Shown: positions 36,342 to 49,499 of the stretch, piece after piece
Layout: each line of letters opens with the position of its first letter
How positions within the stretch are numbered: the stretch's first letter is position 1
From: Costus lasius
Lineage: Eukaryota; Streptophyta; Magnoliopsida; Zingiberales; Costaceae
Direction of reading: 5' to 3'
DNA length: 64,000 nucleotides
Assembly (NCBI GenBank): GCA_027563935.2
Contig: JANVAS020000222.1
Location: forward strand, 124,001-188,000
Made by a program: the position numbers and the translations under genes
Notes under the pieces: model-generated
Told to the model about the DNA's origin: nothing
Database searches by the model: none
What the model saw: only the letters and a program-made list of their open reading frames with translations

Positions 36342-38161
36342 GGTGTTCGTTGCTGCAGGTATCTACAACAATGCAAGAACAGCAAGGTCAGTATCAATGT
36401 TAAGAATCGATCAGGACTTAAGAAAGATTCCTTTTCTCACTATTTTATCTGGCTGAAAAATCCAGCAAAAACAGCTCGAAAGAGTCGAACTCTTTTAGTG
36501 AGATGGGATCCAGATTTCATACTTGGTCTCCGCGTCCCGCTCAGGCGAGATAAGATGCACAGAGGGTACAAGTACTAATCTCTGGTAGGCTGTCCCAGCC
36601 AATCGCCAACCCGTGCGATTCCCCTTCATCTGGGCAATCCAGCAGACTGTGCCAACTGAGTTGGTACAACACAGTCTCTGACCCCACAGATGGCTGCCTC
36701 CATGTGCTACCATATGCGCCACATATGTAGCCTACATGGTCAAGCTGACCCGACCTACTCCCTGGACCACCACGTGCTATGCTGAGCAACGAGAAGCGAT
36801 AAATCCCTTCCCTATAACACGCAGGTGTAATCCCGCACCGTCTGAAGATAGATGGACGTGCCCACTGAGTGGGTACAACACGGCTCCAACGATAATCAGA
36901 ACAGTGAGGTTTCGCGTCAGAAGGCTTACGAGCTTGATATTTTAGCGTTGGATTTTAACGGTCTTTTATCTTCTTATCTATCATGCAATTCCTATGGTGA
37001 TAGCAGAAGATTTAAATCATGCTATTCTAATTGTAATTAAACAATAAAAGAAAGCAAGCTGATCTTATGTGGTAAAAGCCCATAAGCCTAAGTAGGACCT
37101 TAATTTCACTTAAGTCTTCACTTGCTTTTCTTCATGGGTCTTTTGCTGCTCATCTAGCCCAACCTAGGGCCCAAGCACCTACTGCAGCTCAGGTGCGCCT
37201 ACCAGGGAAAGTGCGCCTGGTCCCAGAGTCGAACCCTGGACCTCCCACCTGGTCAAGCCACTGCTGCATGCGCCTCTGCCAAGTGTGCTCTGTGCTCTTG
37301 TCTAATTAAATTACAATTTAACTATCTAGACAAGATTGACACGCAGGTCAATAACACTTTATAAATTAATGGAAATGTGATGCGCAGATCACAATAAAAT
37401 AATTTACATTTAATTTCCAGGCACGCAGGCCCCAGCACAGCACACATTAAACGGGCAGCCCACATAAGATAAAATAAACACACATATGGCATCCAAACAG
37501 CATGTGATCCAATTAAGAAATTAAAGTTTTGAAAACCCCTTTGGCATCAATTTTAATATTCTTATATGCCCTACAACCTTACAACGGTCCATTAATAGGG
37601 ATCCACTCATCCAATCTTATCAGATCCAGTGCCCTTGCATGCACCAAGTCCTAACTGACTTGAGTCGACCCAGTGGTCAACTATGCATGCGCCAAGGGCT
37701 GAACCACCCCATGAGTTCTGGCAAGCGGGTGTGACCCCGGGCCTAACTCATGTGCGTTCATGGGTTGTCTCAACCAGACATCGCTATACGCCTGTGATGC
37801 AGTCGACCTACAGCCACCTCTTGCTTGCGCAAAGGTGCTATCTGGTCGACCCATCTAGGCTGTCAGATGATCTGATCAGACTGGTTGGATCTAACCTAGA
37901 GGATGACATCAACCCTACTAACCCGTCTAAGGATTTATAGTAAGACCTTAGATCTAGTGAGGTCGCACAAGTAATATACGTTTGATAAAACATCAACAAT
38001 AAAGATGCGCCGACTTTCATACATGCTCAAACATGAAAAACATATGTAATCATTTTCGCATGTAACCTAACCTATAGATCTAAGCATGTTGCACAAACAT
38101 GGATCACAAAACATGGTATAGCAATCATAAAACATGCATCAACCAAGGCTCTGATACCAAT
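36342..38161 (-). promoter_or_regulatory. Copia B 5' leader with PBS
   Basis: This is a 1820-bp leader. The PBS is 38148-38159 (minus strand TGGTATCAGAGC). Loop-CTGCG hairpins are at 37420-37431, 37377-37392 and 37336-37351. Palindromes are at 36861-36873 and 36652-36664. Confidence 0.8.
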
Positions 38162-38623
38162 TGAAAGTCCTCAGTAGGTGGCGAAACCCTAGATAGGCGC
38201 ATGAAAAATTTCTTCTAAAGCAGCGGAGTGGGTTTCTTAGTATCATCGCATGCAATATGATCAACTTAACAACATGAAAAGAATTCATACCGAAGCCATG
38301 TGTTGGATGGCGTCTTGGAAAGAAAGAGCAAGAGAGATCTCCTCCAAATGATGCGCACACAAGAATGAGGATGCGCTCACTTCCTTGGTGCTCCTTGTGC
38401 TAGCAAGGTTCCAAGAGGTGTCTTTGATCGAATGGAAGGGATGGATGAAGCTTTGCTCGCTTTGCCAAATGACTCTCCAAGGCGTCCAAGACTCGTCACA
38501 CACGAATGCCCTCTCGAGAGTAAGTGGGGAAAGGAGAGAGAGAAGTTCTCTTGGCGTGAACGTGAGATGTGGTCACGTTAGAGAACATGCTATCTAAAAA
38601 TAGCAATGTCTCAACATTCATGC
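38162..38623 (-). repeat. Copia B 5' LTR, part 1
   Basis: First of three pieces of B's 5' LTR (462 bp, adjoining the PBS). It ends in CATGC, the duplication made by C. The other pieces are 47772-47814 (43 bp, between C and G) and 56941-58113 (1173 bp). They total 1678 bp. Confidence 0.95.
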
Positions 38624-40353
38624 TATTGGGTCCCCTTCTAGGGGGAGCGCAAGCGGATAAAACCCCTTTCTAGAGGGGGGGCCGAAAACCCTAAGAGTGG
38701 GTGGCGCATATTTCATTCAATCCATGAAGATGCTAGGGTTTCAACTAATCGCATGTTACATGTTCTCATGATCAACTTCGAACGATTGAATGGATAAGAG
38801 AGAATTCATACCATTGCCATGAGGATTGGACTCGGCTTGGAAGCTAGAGAACGATAGGGTTCTCCTCCAAAGTGTGCCACACACAAGAAGAAATTGGCCT
38901 ACACCTTGTCGTCCTTGTGCTAGCAAGGCTTCAAGGTTCCTTTTCGTATGGAAGGGAAGGGAAAATCTTGCTTGGCGAGACTCCTCTCTCTTGTTTTTGT
39001 CAAGTCCTCTCTTCACCGAATTGGAGAAGCCTTCACAAGAGAATTCGACAAGTGAGTAACCTCCCACACTAATGTGGAGGCGTTACACACAATCCACTTG
39101 AAACCGAATTCCAAAGATGGAAAGTATTGAAGGCTTAAGCGTTCACCCAAAGTGAACCAAGCCCTTAACTCACCTCCCATGAACCATGCGCTCATCCATG
39201 AGCCGGTTCAATGTCGGTTTGGTCCAAGACCAATTAACCCAAGCCATATGGTCTAGATCACAATAAACCCTAAAGGTTCAAGATCCAACCGTTCATTTCT
39301 TGATGCTCCTGATCTCACCGATCTAGCATTATCTCTCTCGATCGAAGCTTACCGATCTCAAGCCCTAATCAATCAAACATGATCAGACCAGATCTCACTT
39401 ACAATCAGAGATTAAATCCCTTTAAACTGAACCCAAACAATTCAGTCCACACGATCTGACTCAAGTAAGCCATATCATCAAATTGTGCGACCCTGAGGGT
39501 TTCCTTTAAATGTCGGTAACGATAACTCACGTTATCACGATCAGTGAGGGGTATCTAGCAACACATCACTGTCTCCCGATATAAAGGAAAGAGTCTTCCA
39601 AGACTACTCCCAAATCACAGCACAAGTGTGAATCTTCTTCACAAGGCATACATGTGTCCTTTGCCACTGGATGTTCTTATTGGACAAGCCTGTCAAGCTT
39701 GTAACTCCAATATGATGAGCATGATTAGATCAGATGAACATAGTCACCTGGGTATGGCCATACACTATCTCAATCATCTCATCTAGGGGGGCCCTTTAGA
39801 ACATCACACTCCTTAAACAAGGAGATGGCAATTCTATATCTATCACTAGTGTCCTAACCTGACTCATGATCATTATCCAAGATAGTCTATAATCATTATA
39901 TTTCAAATGATATTGAAATACCTCAAAATAATGACATTCATCATTTAGAAACACAAGTGATCTCAAGTCAAAGGACATGTGCCACTTGGTGCTTACAAGG
40001 AATATTCACATTGTGACAACCAACTGAATATCCTAGTAGGGTCTGTCCAGTACATCCAATGTACCCATGAGTCTACATCTTATTCCATGCTCGAAGCATC
40101 CTATAAGATTAGAACACATATTAGTCTCAATCATATCAAGGCTGTCTCAAGTTCACCAAGATATCTCGACTAAGGACATATGCATGTCAGCCTAGCTGAA
40201 CAGCTTTGAGACATTATTCAGTAGTACACTTATTACAGCAGACAAGGTAACAACCTGAATAATAACCATGCCTTTATAAACTCAAGAGTTTATTACATGA
40301 TACTTATACAATCCCAAGGCCTCAAACATTAGCCTTAAGGGCATCCCCCAACA
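38624..40353 (-). repeat. Copia C 3' LTR
   Basis: 1730 bp. The plus strand starts TATTGGGTCCCC (a mutated TG end) and ends CCCCAACA. The polypurine tract adjoins at 40354. Confidence 0.95.
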
Positions 40354-40373
40354 ATCTCCCACTTGCACTTAAT

Positions 40374-43300
40374 CTAATGGTTGAGAAATCTCAAACCCAT
40401 ATTATTACAGTGCTTCTCATGCTTCTGCTGCGCCAGAGGCTTGGTAAGCGGGTCAGCCAGATTGTCGTCTGTATGAACTTTGCAGATTTTGATCTCGCCT
40501 CGATCAATGATCTCCCGGATCAAGTGAAACCGTCTCTGTATGTGCTTGGATTTCTGGTGCGACCGTGGTTCCTTTGCTTGTGCGATTGCTCCAGTGTTAT
40601 CACAGAAGATAACCAAAGGATCTGCACTCGAAGGAACGACACCAAGTTCTCTCACGAACTTGCGAATCCAAACTGCCTCCTTGGATGCTTCCGAGGCTGC
40701 AACATACTCGGCTTCTGTTGTGGAATCAGCAACAGTTGACTGTTTGAAACTCTTCCACACCACTGCTCCACCATTCAAGCTAAAAACATAGCCTGATTGC
40801 GATCGGAAATCATCCTGGTCCGACTGGAACGAAGCGTCAGTATATCCCTCTATACTGAGTTCTTCCTGACCACCATATATCAAGAACATATCTTTGGTCC
40901 TCCGCAGATATTTTATAATGTTCTTGACTGCAATCCAGTGCGCCAAACCTGGATTACTTTGGAATCGACTGGTTACGCTTAACCCGTAAGCGACGTCAGG
41001 GCGAGTACACAACATCGCATACATAATGGACCCAATAGCCGAAGCATAAGGCGTATTGTCCATTTCATCTTTCTCAGTCTGTGTTTGTGGACACTGACTC
41101 TTCGAAAGATTCAGACCATGTCTGACTGGAAGATATCCCCTTTTAGAATTCTCTAAATGGTATCTCTCTAGGACCTTATCGATGTAAGTACTCTGGCACA
41201 GCCCGAGAAGCCTCTTAGATCTATCCCTGTAGATCTTCACACCTAATACATAGGCTGCTTCTCCTAGATCTTTCATCTGGAAACATTTTCTTAACCATGC
41301 TTTAACAGAATGCAGTTCAGGAATATCATTTCCAATGATCAAGATATCATCGACGTAGAGGATTAGGAATGTAATCACGCTCCCACTAAACCTCTTATAT
41401 ACACACGGGTCGTCCTCGTTCTTGATGAAACCAAACTCAGAGATTGATTCATCAAAACGAATATTCCAGCTTCTTGATGCTTGTTTAAGTCCATAAATGG
41501 ACTTCTTTAACTTGCATATTTTATGACGATCTGCTGGATTAGTGAAACCTTCAGGTTGTGTCATATACACATCCTCATCCAGATTTCCATTAAGGAAAGC
41601 TGTTTTCACATCCATCTGCCAGATCTCATAATCGTAATATGCAGCTATCGCGAAAAGAATCCGAATAGACTTAAACATGGCTACAGGAGAGAAAGTTTCA
41701 TCATAATCTATCCCGTAGATTTGTTTGAAACCTTTCGCTACTAGCCTGCCTTTATAGGTAACCACGTTACCATCCATGTCAATCTTCTTCTTGAAGATCC
41801 ATTTACAGCCTATAGGGATTACTCCCGAAGGCGGATCAACCAAATCCCAGACTTGGTTATCTGACATGGAGTCCATCTCGGCTCGCATAGCTTCAAGCCA
41901 TCTAGCTGACTCCGGTCCACTGACCGCATCCGCATAGGTGAGGGGTTCATCATTATCAATGATGTAGACTCCGTCATAGCGCTCAGGCTGTCGACGGATC
42001 CTTCCCGATCTTCACGGTTCCCGTGATATCTGAGCCTCAGGTTGTTCAATAACCTGTTCTACCGGCTCAGGCTCATCCAACTGTGCTTGACTACTTTGTC
42101 CTTCATCTGGATTCTCATCCAGTTTTATTTCTCTCCCACTGGCCTCTTGCAGAAGAAATTCCTTCTCAAGAAATATGGCAGTCCGAGCAACAAATACCTT
42201 GTTCTCCTTGGGATCGTAGAAATAATAACCCTTAGTTTCCTTAGGGTAACCGACAAAGATGCATTTCTCAGATCTGCTCTCCAGTTTCCCAGAGGCGAGC
42301 TTTTTGACATAAGCCTCGCAACCCCAGATCCTGATAAATGTCAAGCTAGGCTGTTTCCCATACCATAACTCATATGGCGTTTTAGAAACTGCCTTGGATG
42401 GCACTCGGTTTAGTACCTTTGCAGCAGTTTCCAGTGCAAAACCCCAAAAGGAGTATGGAAGAGTGGCCTGACTCATCATAGAACGAACCATATCAAGTAA
42501 CGTTCTATTTCTCCTCTCGGACACACCATTCCATTGCGGTGTTCCTGGCGGAGTGAGCTGTGAGATAATCCCACACTCTTTCAGATAGTCAGTAAATTCT
42601 CGACTTAGGTATTCTCCACCTCGATCAGAACGAAGTGCCTTGATATTTCGGCCTAACTGATTTTGTACTTCATTTTTGAACTCTTTGAACTTGTCAAAAG
42701 ATTCACTTTTATGTCTCATTAGATAGACATATCCATACCTACTGAAATCATCAGTAAAGGTAATGAAGTACAGATAGCCACCTCTGGCATGTTTACTAAA
42801 TGGCCCACACACATCACTGTGTATAAGGTCAAGTAAACCTGAAGCCCTTTGACCTTTGTTAGGAAAAGGTGACTTCGTCATTTTACCCATCAAACAAGCT
42901 TTGCATGTATCAATCTCCTCACAGGAGAATGATCCCAGCAGTCCATGATCATGCAACCGCTTAATGCGCTTCTCGTTAATATGGCCTAAACGACTATGCC
43001 ATAGCAAGGTGCTGTCATCAGCATACTTGGCTTTCTTATTATCAATGTTTTGTATAGAACATTCCATGTCCAACATGAATAACCCATTGTTAATTGAACC
43101 AGTTGCATACACAATATTATCATAAGTTAAAACACACTTTGAAGTCTTGCATTCAAAGGAAAAACCCTTCCTGACAAGAGCAGGAATGGAGATAATATTC
43201 TTGGTAATACTGGGTACAAAATAACAATTGTTTAATTCTAATACAATGCCAGATGGTAAAGAAATGAAATAGTCTCCTACAGCAACAGCAGCAACCCGTG

Positions 43301-44258
43301 CCCCGTTTCCAACGCGTAGGTCTACCTCATGCTGTCCCACCTGTCTTCTTCTCTTGAGTTCCTGTACATTTGAACAAATGTGAACTCCACATGCAGTGTC
43401 CAACACCCATGAAATAGAAGAAGAAGATAACATGACCTCAGTCACATATATACCTGAGCCAGAAGCGATGCTTCCCCTCTTATCTCCTTGGAGCGCTTTG
43501 CAGTCCTTTTTCCAGTGACCCAGCTGGCCACAGTGGAAACACCTGTTGTCCTTTGACCGCTTAACCTTTTGCTTCAGAGCCTTACTGTAGTTCTTGACTG
43601 GGGCTTTGCCCTTCTTCCCCTTCTTCTTGTTCCTGGAAGGAACCATCAAGACAGAGGTTGAAGGCTTTCCCTTCAGAGTTTCCTCAGTAGTCAAGAGCAT
43701 ATTCAGCAGCTCTGCCGGAGTACAATCGATCTTGTTCATATTAAAGTTAATAATGAACGCATCGAAAGAGGGCGGGAGAGACTGCAGAATTATGTCTACA
43801 GCAAGCTCCTGGTTGACGGTATGCCCCAGTTTCTCCAGAGCCTCCTTGTGCCCAATCATCTTGAGCACGTGAGCTCCCACTGGGCTCCCTTCAGCCAGTT
43901 TGCTCTGAAAGAAGAGCTTCGTCAGATTATAGCGTTCTGTCCTCGCCTGTGCAGCATACAGCATCTTGAGGTTCGCTATAATCTCTATAGCCGACATATC
44001 CTCATGCTGACGCTGCAGCGGTGGCGTCATAGACGCTAGCATCAGGCAAGCGACATCAATGCTATCATTGACGTGCTTTTCATAGGCATCGCGAACCGCC
44101 CTAGCGGCGTTCGCAGCGGGTTGAGGCGGCACAGCCGTCTCGAGGACATACAGTTTCCTCTCTGCCTTAAGAACGATCTTAAGGTGTCCGAACCAGTCAG
44201 AGAAGTTTGGCCCTGCAAACTTCTCCCTTTCCAGTAGGGATCGCACATTGAAGCTCAT
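40374..44258 (-). pseudogene. Copia C Gag-Pol with a single nonsense codon
   Basis: The reading frame is full length (3885 nt, 1294 codons plus stop) except for TGA at 42012-42014, where relatives read Arg CGA in REPRRSG, just after the integrase and before RT. 42014 and the downstream frame (first ATG 41886-41888) are in phase, so no frameshift occurred. Upstream lie Gag, CCHC knuckle, DTACG protease and DD35E integrase (748 aa). Downstream lie YVDD RT and RNase H (504 aa). CGA to TGA is the change expected from methyl-cytosine deamination, probably after insertion. Confidence 0.96.
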
Positions 44259-46035
44259 GGTGTTCGTTGCTGCAGGTATCTACAACAATGCAAGAACAGC
44301 AAGGTTAGTATCAATGTTTAGAATCTATCCAGGACTTAAGAAAGATTCTTTTCCCACTATTTTGTCTGACTGAAAAATCCAGTAAATAGTCCGAAAGAGT
44401 AACACTCTTTTAGTGAGATGGGATCCAGATTTCATACTTGGTCTCCGCGTCCCGTTCAGGCGAGATAAGATGCACAGAGATGACAAGCATTAATTTCTAG
44501 TAGGCTGTCCCAGCCAATCGCCAACCCGTGCGATTCCCCTTCATCTGGGCAATCCAGCAGACTATGCCAACTGAGTTGGTACAACACAGTCTCTGATCCC
44601 ACAGATGGCTGCCTCCATGTGCTACCATATGCGCCACATATGTAGCCTACATGGTCAAGCTGACCCGACCTACTCCCTGGACCACCACGTGCTATGCTGA
44701 GCAACGAGAAGCGATAAATCCCTTCTCTGTAACACGCAGGTGAAATCCAGCACCGTCTGAAGATAGATGGACGTGCCCACTGAGTGGGTACAACACGGCT
44801 CCAACGATAGTCAGAACGGTGAGGTTTCGCGTCAGAAGGCTTTCCGAGCTTGATATGTTAGCGTTGGATTTTACCGGTCTTTTATCTTCTTCACTATCAT
44901 TCAAGTCCTATGGTGATAGCAGAAGATAAACACATGCAATTCTAATTATATAAGCAATAAATAGAAAGCATGATCTTATGTGGTAAAAGCCCATGAACCC
45001 TAGTAAGACATTAATTTTACTTAAGTCTTCACTTGAGCTCTTTTGCATCTCATCTGGTCCAACCCAGGGCCCTAGCGCCAAGAGCACCTCAGGTGCGCCA
45101 CCAGCTGAATGCCCCTCTTGGATGTGTGCCTTTATGCTCTTGTCTAATAAAAATACATTTTGATCTATCTAGACAAGCTTTGACTCGCAGGTCAATTATA
45201 CAATAGATTAACAAAAATGTGATTCGCAGATCACAATAATATTAACTTATAATTAACCAGGCACGCAGGCCCCAGCACAGCACACAATAGGGCAACCCAC
45301 ATAAGATTAAATAAACAAGCATCATGGCATCATTCAATCAATCATGTGATCCATAGACAAAATAAAAATTTTCAAATCCCATTGGAATCAATTTTACTTG
45401 TCTTATGTGCCCTACTACCTTACAATGGTCCATTGATAGGGATCCACTCATCAATCTAGTTAGATCCAAGCCCTTGCATGCACCAAGTCCTAACTGACTC
45501 GAGTTGACCTAATGGTCAACCATGCATGCCCCTAGGGCTGAACAACCAACATGAGTTCTGGCAAGCGGGTGTGACCCCGGGCCTAACTCATGTGTGTTCA
45601 CTGGTTGTCTCAACCAGACCTCGCTACACGCCATTGATGCAGTCAACCTATAGCCACCTCGTGCTTGCGCACAGGTGCTATCTGGTCGACCCATCTAGGC
45701 TGTCAGATGGTCTGATCAGACTAGCTTGATCTATACAAGATGATGCTTTCAACCCCATCAACCCATCTAAGGGTTTACAATAGGTGCAACTTAGATCTAG
45801 TTGGGCGCGCATGTCATTTAGGGTTTGAAAAACACAATTACAATAACATGAACCGCAACCAACATACATGCGCCAATCATCTAGCGCCAAGATAACTCTT
45901 ATACATGCGCAAATCTAAACATACTATCAACTAGTATACTCGCATGAAGAGAAAAAAACATAGATCTAAGCAACAAACATACATGGATCACTCAAAGCAA
46001 TCAAAAGAACATATAAGACTGGCTCTGATACCAAT
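44259..46035 (-). promoter_or_regulatory. Copia C 5' leader with PBS
   Basis: The PBS is 46022-46033 (minus strand TGGTATCAGAGC), two bases from the LTR. CTGCG-loop hairpins are at 45260-45271, 45219-45234 and 45180-45195. Palindromes are at 44776-44788 and 44577-44589. Confidence 0.8.
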
Positions 46036-47766
46036 TGTTGGGTCCCCTTCTAGGGGGAGCGCAAGCGGATAAAACCCCTTTCTAGAGGGGGGGCCGAAAA
46101 CCCTAAGAGTGGGTGGCGCATATTTCATTCAATCCATGAAGATGCTAGGGTTTCAACTAATCGCATGTTACATGTTCTCATGATCAACTTCGAACGATTG
46201 AATGGATAAGAGAGAATTCATACCATTGCCATGAGGATTGGACTCGGCTTGGAAGCTAGAGAACGATAGGGTTCTCCTCCAAAGTGTGCCACACACAAGA
46301 AGAAATTGGCCTACACCTTGTCGTCCTTGTGCTAGCAAGGCTTCAAGGTTCCTTTTCGTATGGAAGGGAAGGGAAAATCTTGCTTGGCGAGACTCCTCTC
46401 TCTTGTTTTCGTCAAGTCCTCTCTTCACCGAATTGGAGAAGCCTTCACAAGAGAATTCGACAAGTGAGTAACCTCCCACACTAATGTGGAGGCGTTACAC
46501 ACAATCCACTTGAAACCGAATTCCAAAGATGGAAAGTATTGAAGGCTTAAGCGTTCACCCCAAAGTGAACCAAGCCCTTAACTCACCTCCCATGAACCAT
46601 GCGCTCATCCATGAGCCGGTTCAATGTCGGTTTGGTCCAAGACCAATTAACCCAAGCCATATGGTCTAGATCACAATAAACCCTAAAGGTTCAAGATCCA
46701 ACCGTTCATTTCTTGATGCTCCTGATCTCACCGATCTAGCATTATCTCTCTCGATCGAAGCTTACCGATCTCAAGCCCTAATCAATCAAACATGATCAGA
46801 CCAGATCTCACTTACAATCAGAGATTAAATCCCTTTAAACTGAACCCAAACAATTCAGTCCACACGATCTGACTCAAGTAAGCCATATCATCAAATTGTG
46901 CGACCCTGAGGGTTTCCTTTAAATGTCGGTAACGATAACTCACGTTATCACGATCAGTGAGGGGTATCTAGCAACACATCACTGTCTCCCGATATAAAGG
47001 AAAGAGTCTTCCAAGACTACTCCCAAATCACAGCACAAGTGTGAATCTTCTTCACAAGGCATACATGTGTCCTTTGCCACTGGATGTTCTTATTGGACAA
47101 GCCTGTCAAGCTTGTAACTCCAATATGATGAGCATGATTAGATCAGATGAACATAGTCACCTGGGTATGGCCATACACTATCTCAATCATCTCATCTAGG
47201 GGGGCCCTTTAGAACATCACACTCCTTAAACAAGGAGATGGCAATTCTATATCTATCACTAGTGTCCTAACCTGACTCATGATCATTATCCAAGATAGTC
47301 TATAATCATTATATTTCAAATGATATTGAAATACCTCAAAATAATGACATTCATCATTTAGAAACACAAGTGATCTCAAGTCAAAGGACATGTGCCACTT
47401 GGTGCTTACAAGGAATATTCACATTGTGACAACCAACTGAATATCCTAGTAGGGTCTGTCCAGTACATCCAATGTACCCATGAGTCTACATCTTATTCCA
47501 TGCTCGAAGCATCCTATAAGATTAGAACACATATTAGTCTCAATCATATCAAGGCTGTCTCAAGTTCACCAAGATATCTCGACTAAGGACATATGCATGT
47601 CAGCCTAGCTGAACAGCTTTGAGACATTATTCAGTAGTACACTTATTACAGCAGACAAGGTAACAACCTGAATAATAACCATGCCTTTATAAACTCAAGA
47701 GTTTATTACATGATACTTATACAATCCCAAGGCCTCAAACATTAGCCTTAAGGGCATACCCCAACA
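46036..47766 (-). repeat. Copia C 5' LTR
   Basis: 1731 bp, TGTTGGGTCCCC...CCCCAACA on the plus strand. It faces the G 5' LTR head to head across 48 bp. The sense TATAAA is at 47686-47691. Confidence 0.96.
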
Positions 47767-47771
47767 CATGC

Positions 47772-47814
47772 GACCATGCATTACCCCAATTGCCAATGCC
47801 TCATTACTTGAACC
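47772..47814 (-). repeat. Copia B 5' LTR, part 2 (43-bp island)
   Basis: This short piece of B LTR is stranded between C and G. It matches 22130-22172 of the B 3' LTR apart from one base near 47791 (ATTGCC versus ATCGCC). It ends in GAACC, the duplication made by G. Confidence 0.93.
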
Positions 47815-49499
47815 TGTTGGGGTATGCCCTTAAGGCTAATGTTTGAGGCCTATGGGAATGTAACAAGTATCATGTAATAAACTCTATGTGTTTATAAAGG
47901 CATGGTTGTTATTCAGTTAGCTACATTGTCTGCTGCAATATATGTTCTTCTGAATAATGTCTCAAAGCTGTTCAGCTGGGCTGACATGCTATTATGTCCT
48001 TAGTCGATATATCTTGGTAAACATGAGACAGCCTCGATATGGTTAAGACTAATATGTGTTCTAATCTTATAGGATGCTTCGAGCATGGAATAAGATGTAG
48101 ACTCATGGGTACATGGGATGTACTGGACAGACCCTACTAGGATGTTCAATTGTTTGTCACAATGTGAATATTCCTTGATTAAGACAAGTGGCACATTTCC
48201 TCTGACTTGAGATCACTTGTGTTTTCTAAATGATGATTGTCATTGTTTTGAGGTAGTTCAATATCATTTGAAACATAATGATTATAGACTATCTTGGATG
48301 GTGAGCTTGAATCAGGTTAGAGCACTAGTGATAGACATAGGATTGCCGTCTCCTTGTTTAAGGAGTGTGATGTTCTAAAGGGGACCCCTGGATGAGATGA
48401 TTGAGAGAGTGTATGGCCATACCCAGGTGACAGTGCTCATCTGTTCTAATCATGCTCATCATATTGGAGTTACGAGCTTGACAGGCTTGTCCAATAAGAA
48501 CATCCAGTGGCAAAGGAAATATGTATGCTTTGTGAATTGATTCACACTTGTGCTGTTTTTGGGTGAAGTCTTGGAAGACTCTTTCCTTGATATCGGGAGA
48601 CAGTGATGTGTTGCTAGATACCCCTCACTGGTTGTGATAATGTAAATTATCGTTACCGATGTTTTAAGGAAACCCTCAGGGTCGCACAATTGATGATATG
48701 GCTTACTTAAGTCAGATCGTGTGGACTGAATTGTTTCGGGTTCAGTTTAAAGGGATTTAATCTCTGATTGTGAGTGAGATCTGGTCTGATCATGTTTGAT
48801 TGATTAGGGCTTGAGATCGGTAAGCTTCGATCGAGAGAAGAGATGCTAGATCGGTCAGATCAGGAGCATCATAGAGATCAACGGCTAGATCTGGAACCTT
48901 AGGGTTTTAATATGATCTAGGCCATGTCGTTTGGTTTATTTGGTAATTGAACCAAAATTAAATTAAACCAAAATGGTTCAAGCATTGGCGACAAGTTCAC
49001 TTAGCGTGAACATGTTGGGCGGTTAGTGGTGCTATTTTTAGCAACCATGATCTCCACTTGGAGACTCACGTTCGAAAGAGAGTGCTCTCTCTATTCTCGC
49101 CACTTGAACGCATTCCTCTTGGGTTTTTTCCGTGGGTGACGACGCCTTGGATTTGGAGGAGAAATCGGCAAAGAAAAGATCTCTTCATCCCTTTCTCATT
49201 TTCGATCAAAGACTTCTTTGGATCTTGCTAGCACAAGGATCGCAAAGAGGAGTAGGCGACATCAACTGTGTGCGTCACCTCTGGAGAAGATCTGCTTTGA
49301 TCTTTGCTTCCTAGGCGCCATTCGAAATGGCTATGGTATGAGTTTTATCTCTTACATGCAATCGTTTCCATTTGGTTGATCATATCACATGAACCGATTC
49401 TTGAAACCCTAATCCGCTGCCCAAAAATTTTATGCGCCACTGCCTAGGGTTTTCGCTCCCCCTAGAAGGGGACCCCCCTTATCTTAAGGGGTACTTTCA
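47815..49499 (+). repeat. Copia G 5' LTR
   Basis: 1685 bp, TGTTGGGG...TACTTTCA. It contains TATAAA at 47893-47898 and a hairpin GATAAT-GTAA-ATTATC at 48636-48651. Confidence 0.96.
47893..47898 (+). promoter_or_regulatory. Candidate TATA box of copia G
   Basis: TATAAA followed by GGCATGG lies 79 bp into the LTR and is conserved in all complete LTR copies. The transcription start is not visible, so this is a guess from sequence alone. Confidence 0.35.

Larger units (their letters stand above)
38624..47766 (-). mobile_element. Copia C, full-length, inserted in B 5' LTR
   Basis: This is a 9143-bp element with TSD CATGC (38619-38623 and 47767-47771). Its LTRs (1730 and 1731 bp) differ by about three substitutions and one indel, so it is very young. 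The left LTR starts TATTGGG where the right has TGTTGGG, so one terminal base has mutated. Confidence 0.97.

Noticed and set aside
47874..47879. AATAAA just upstream of TATAAA in the LTR as a polyadenylation signal
   Set aside because: It lies before the candidate TATA box, in the wrong order for a transcript ending in this LTR; without RNA data it cannot be supported.
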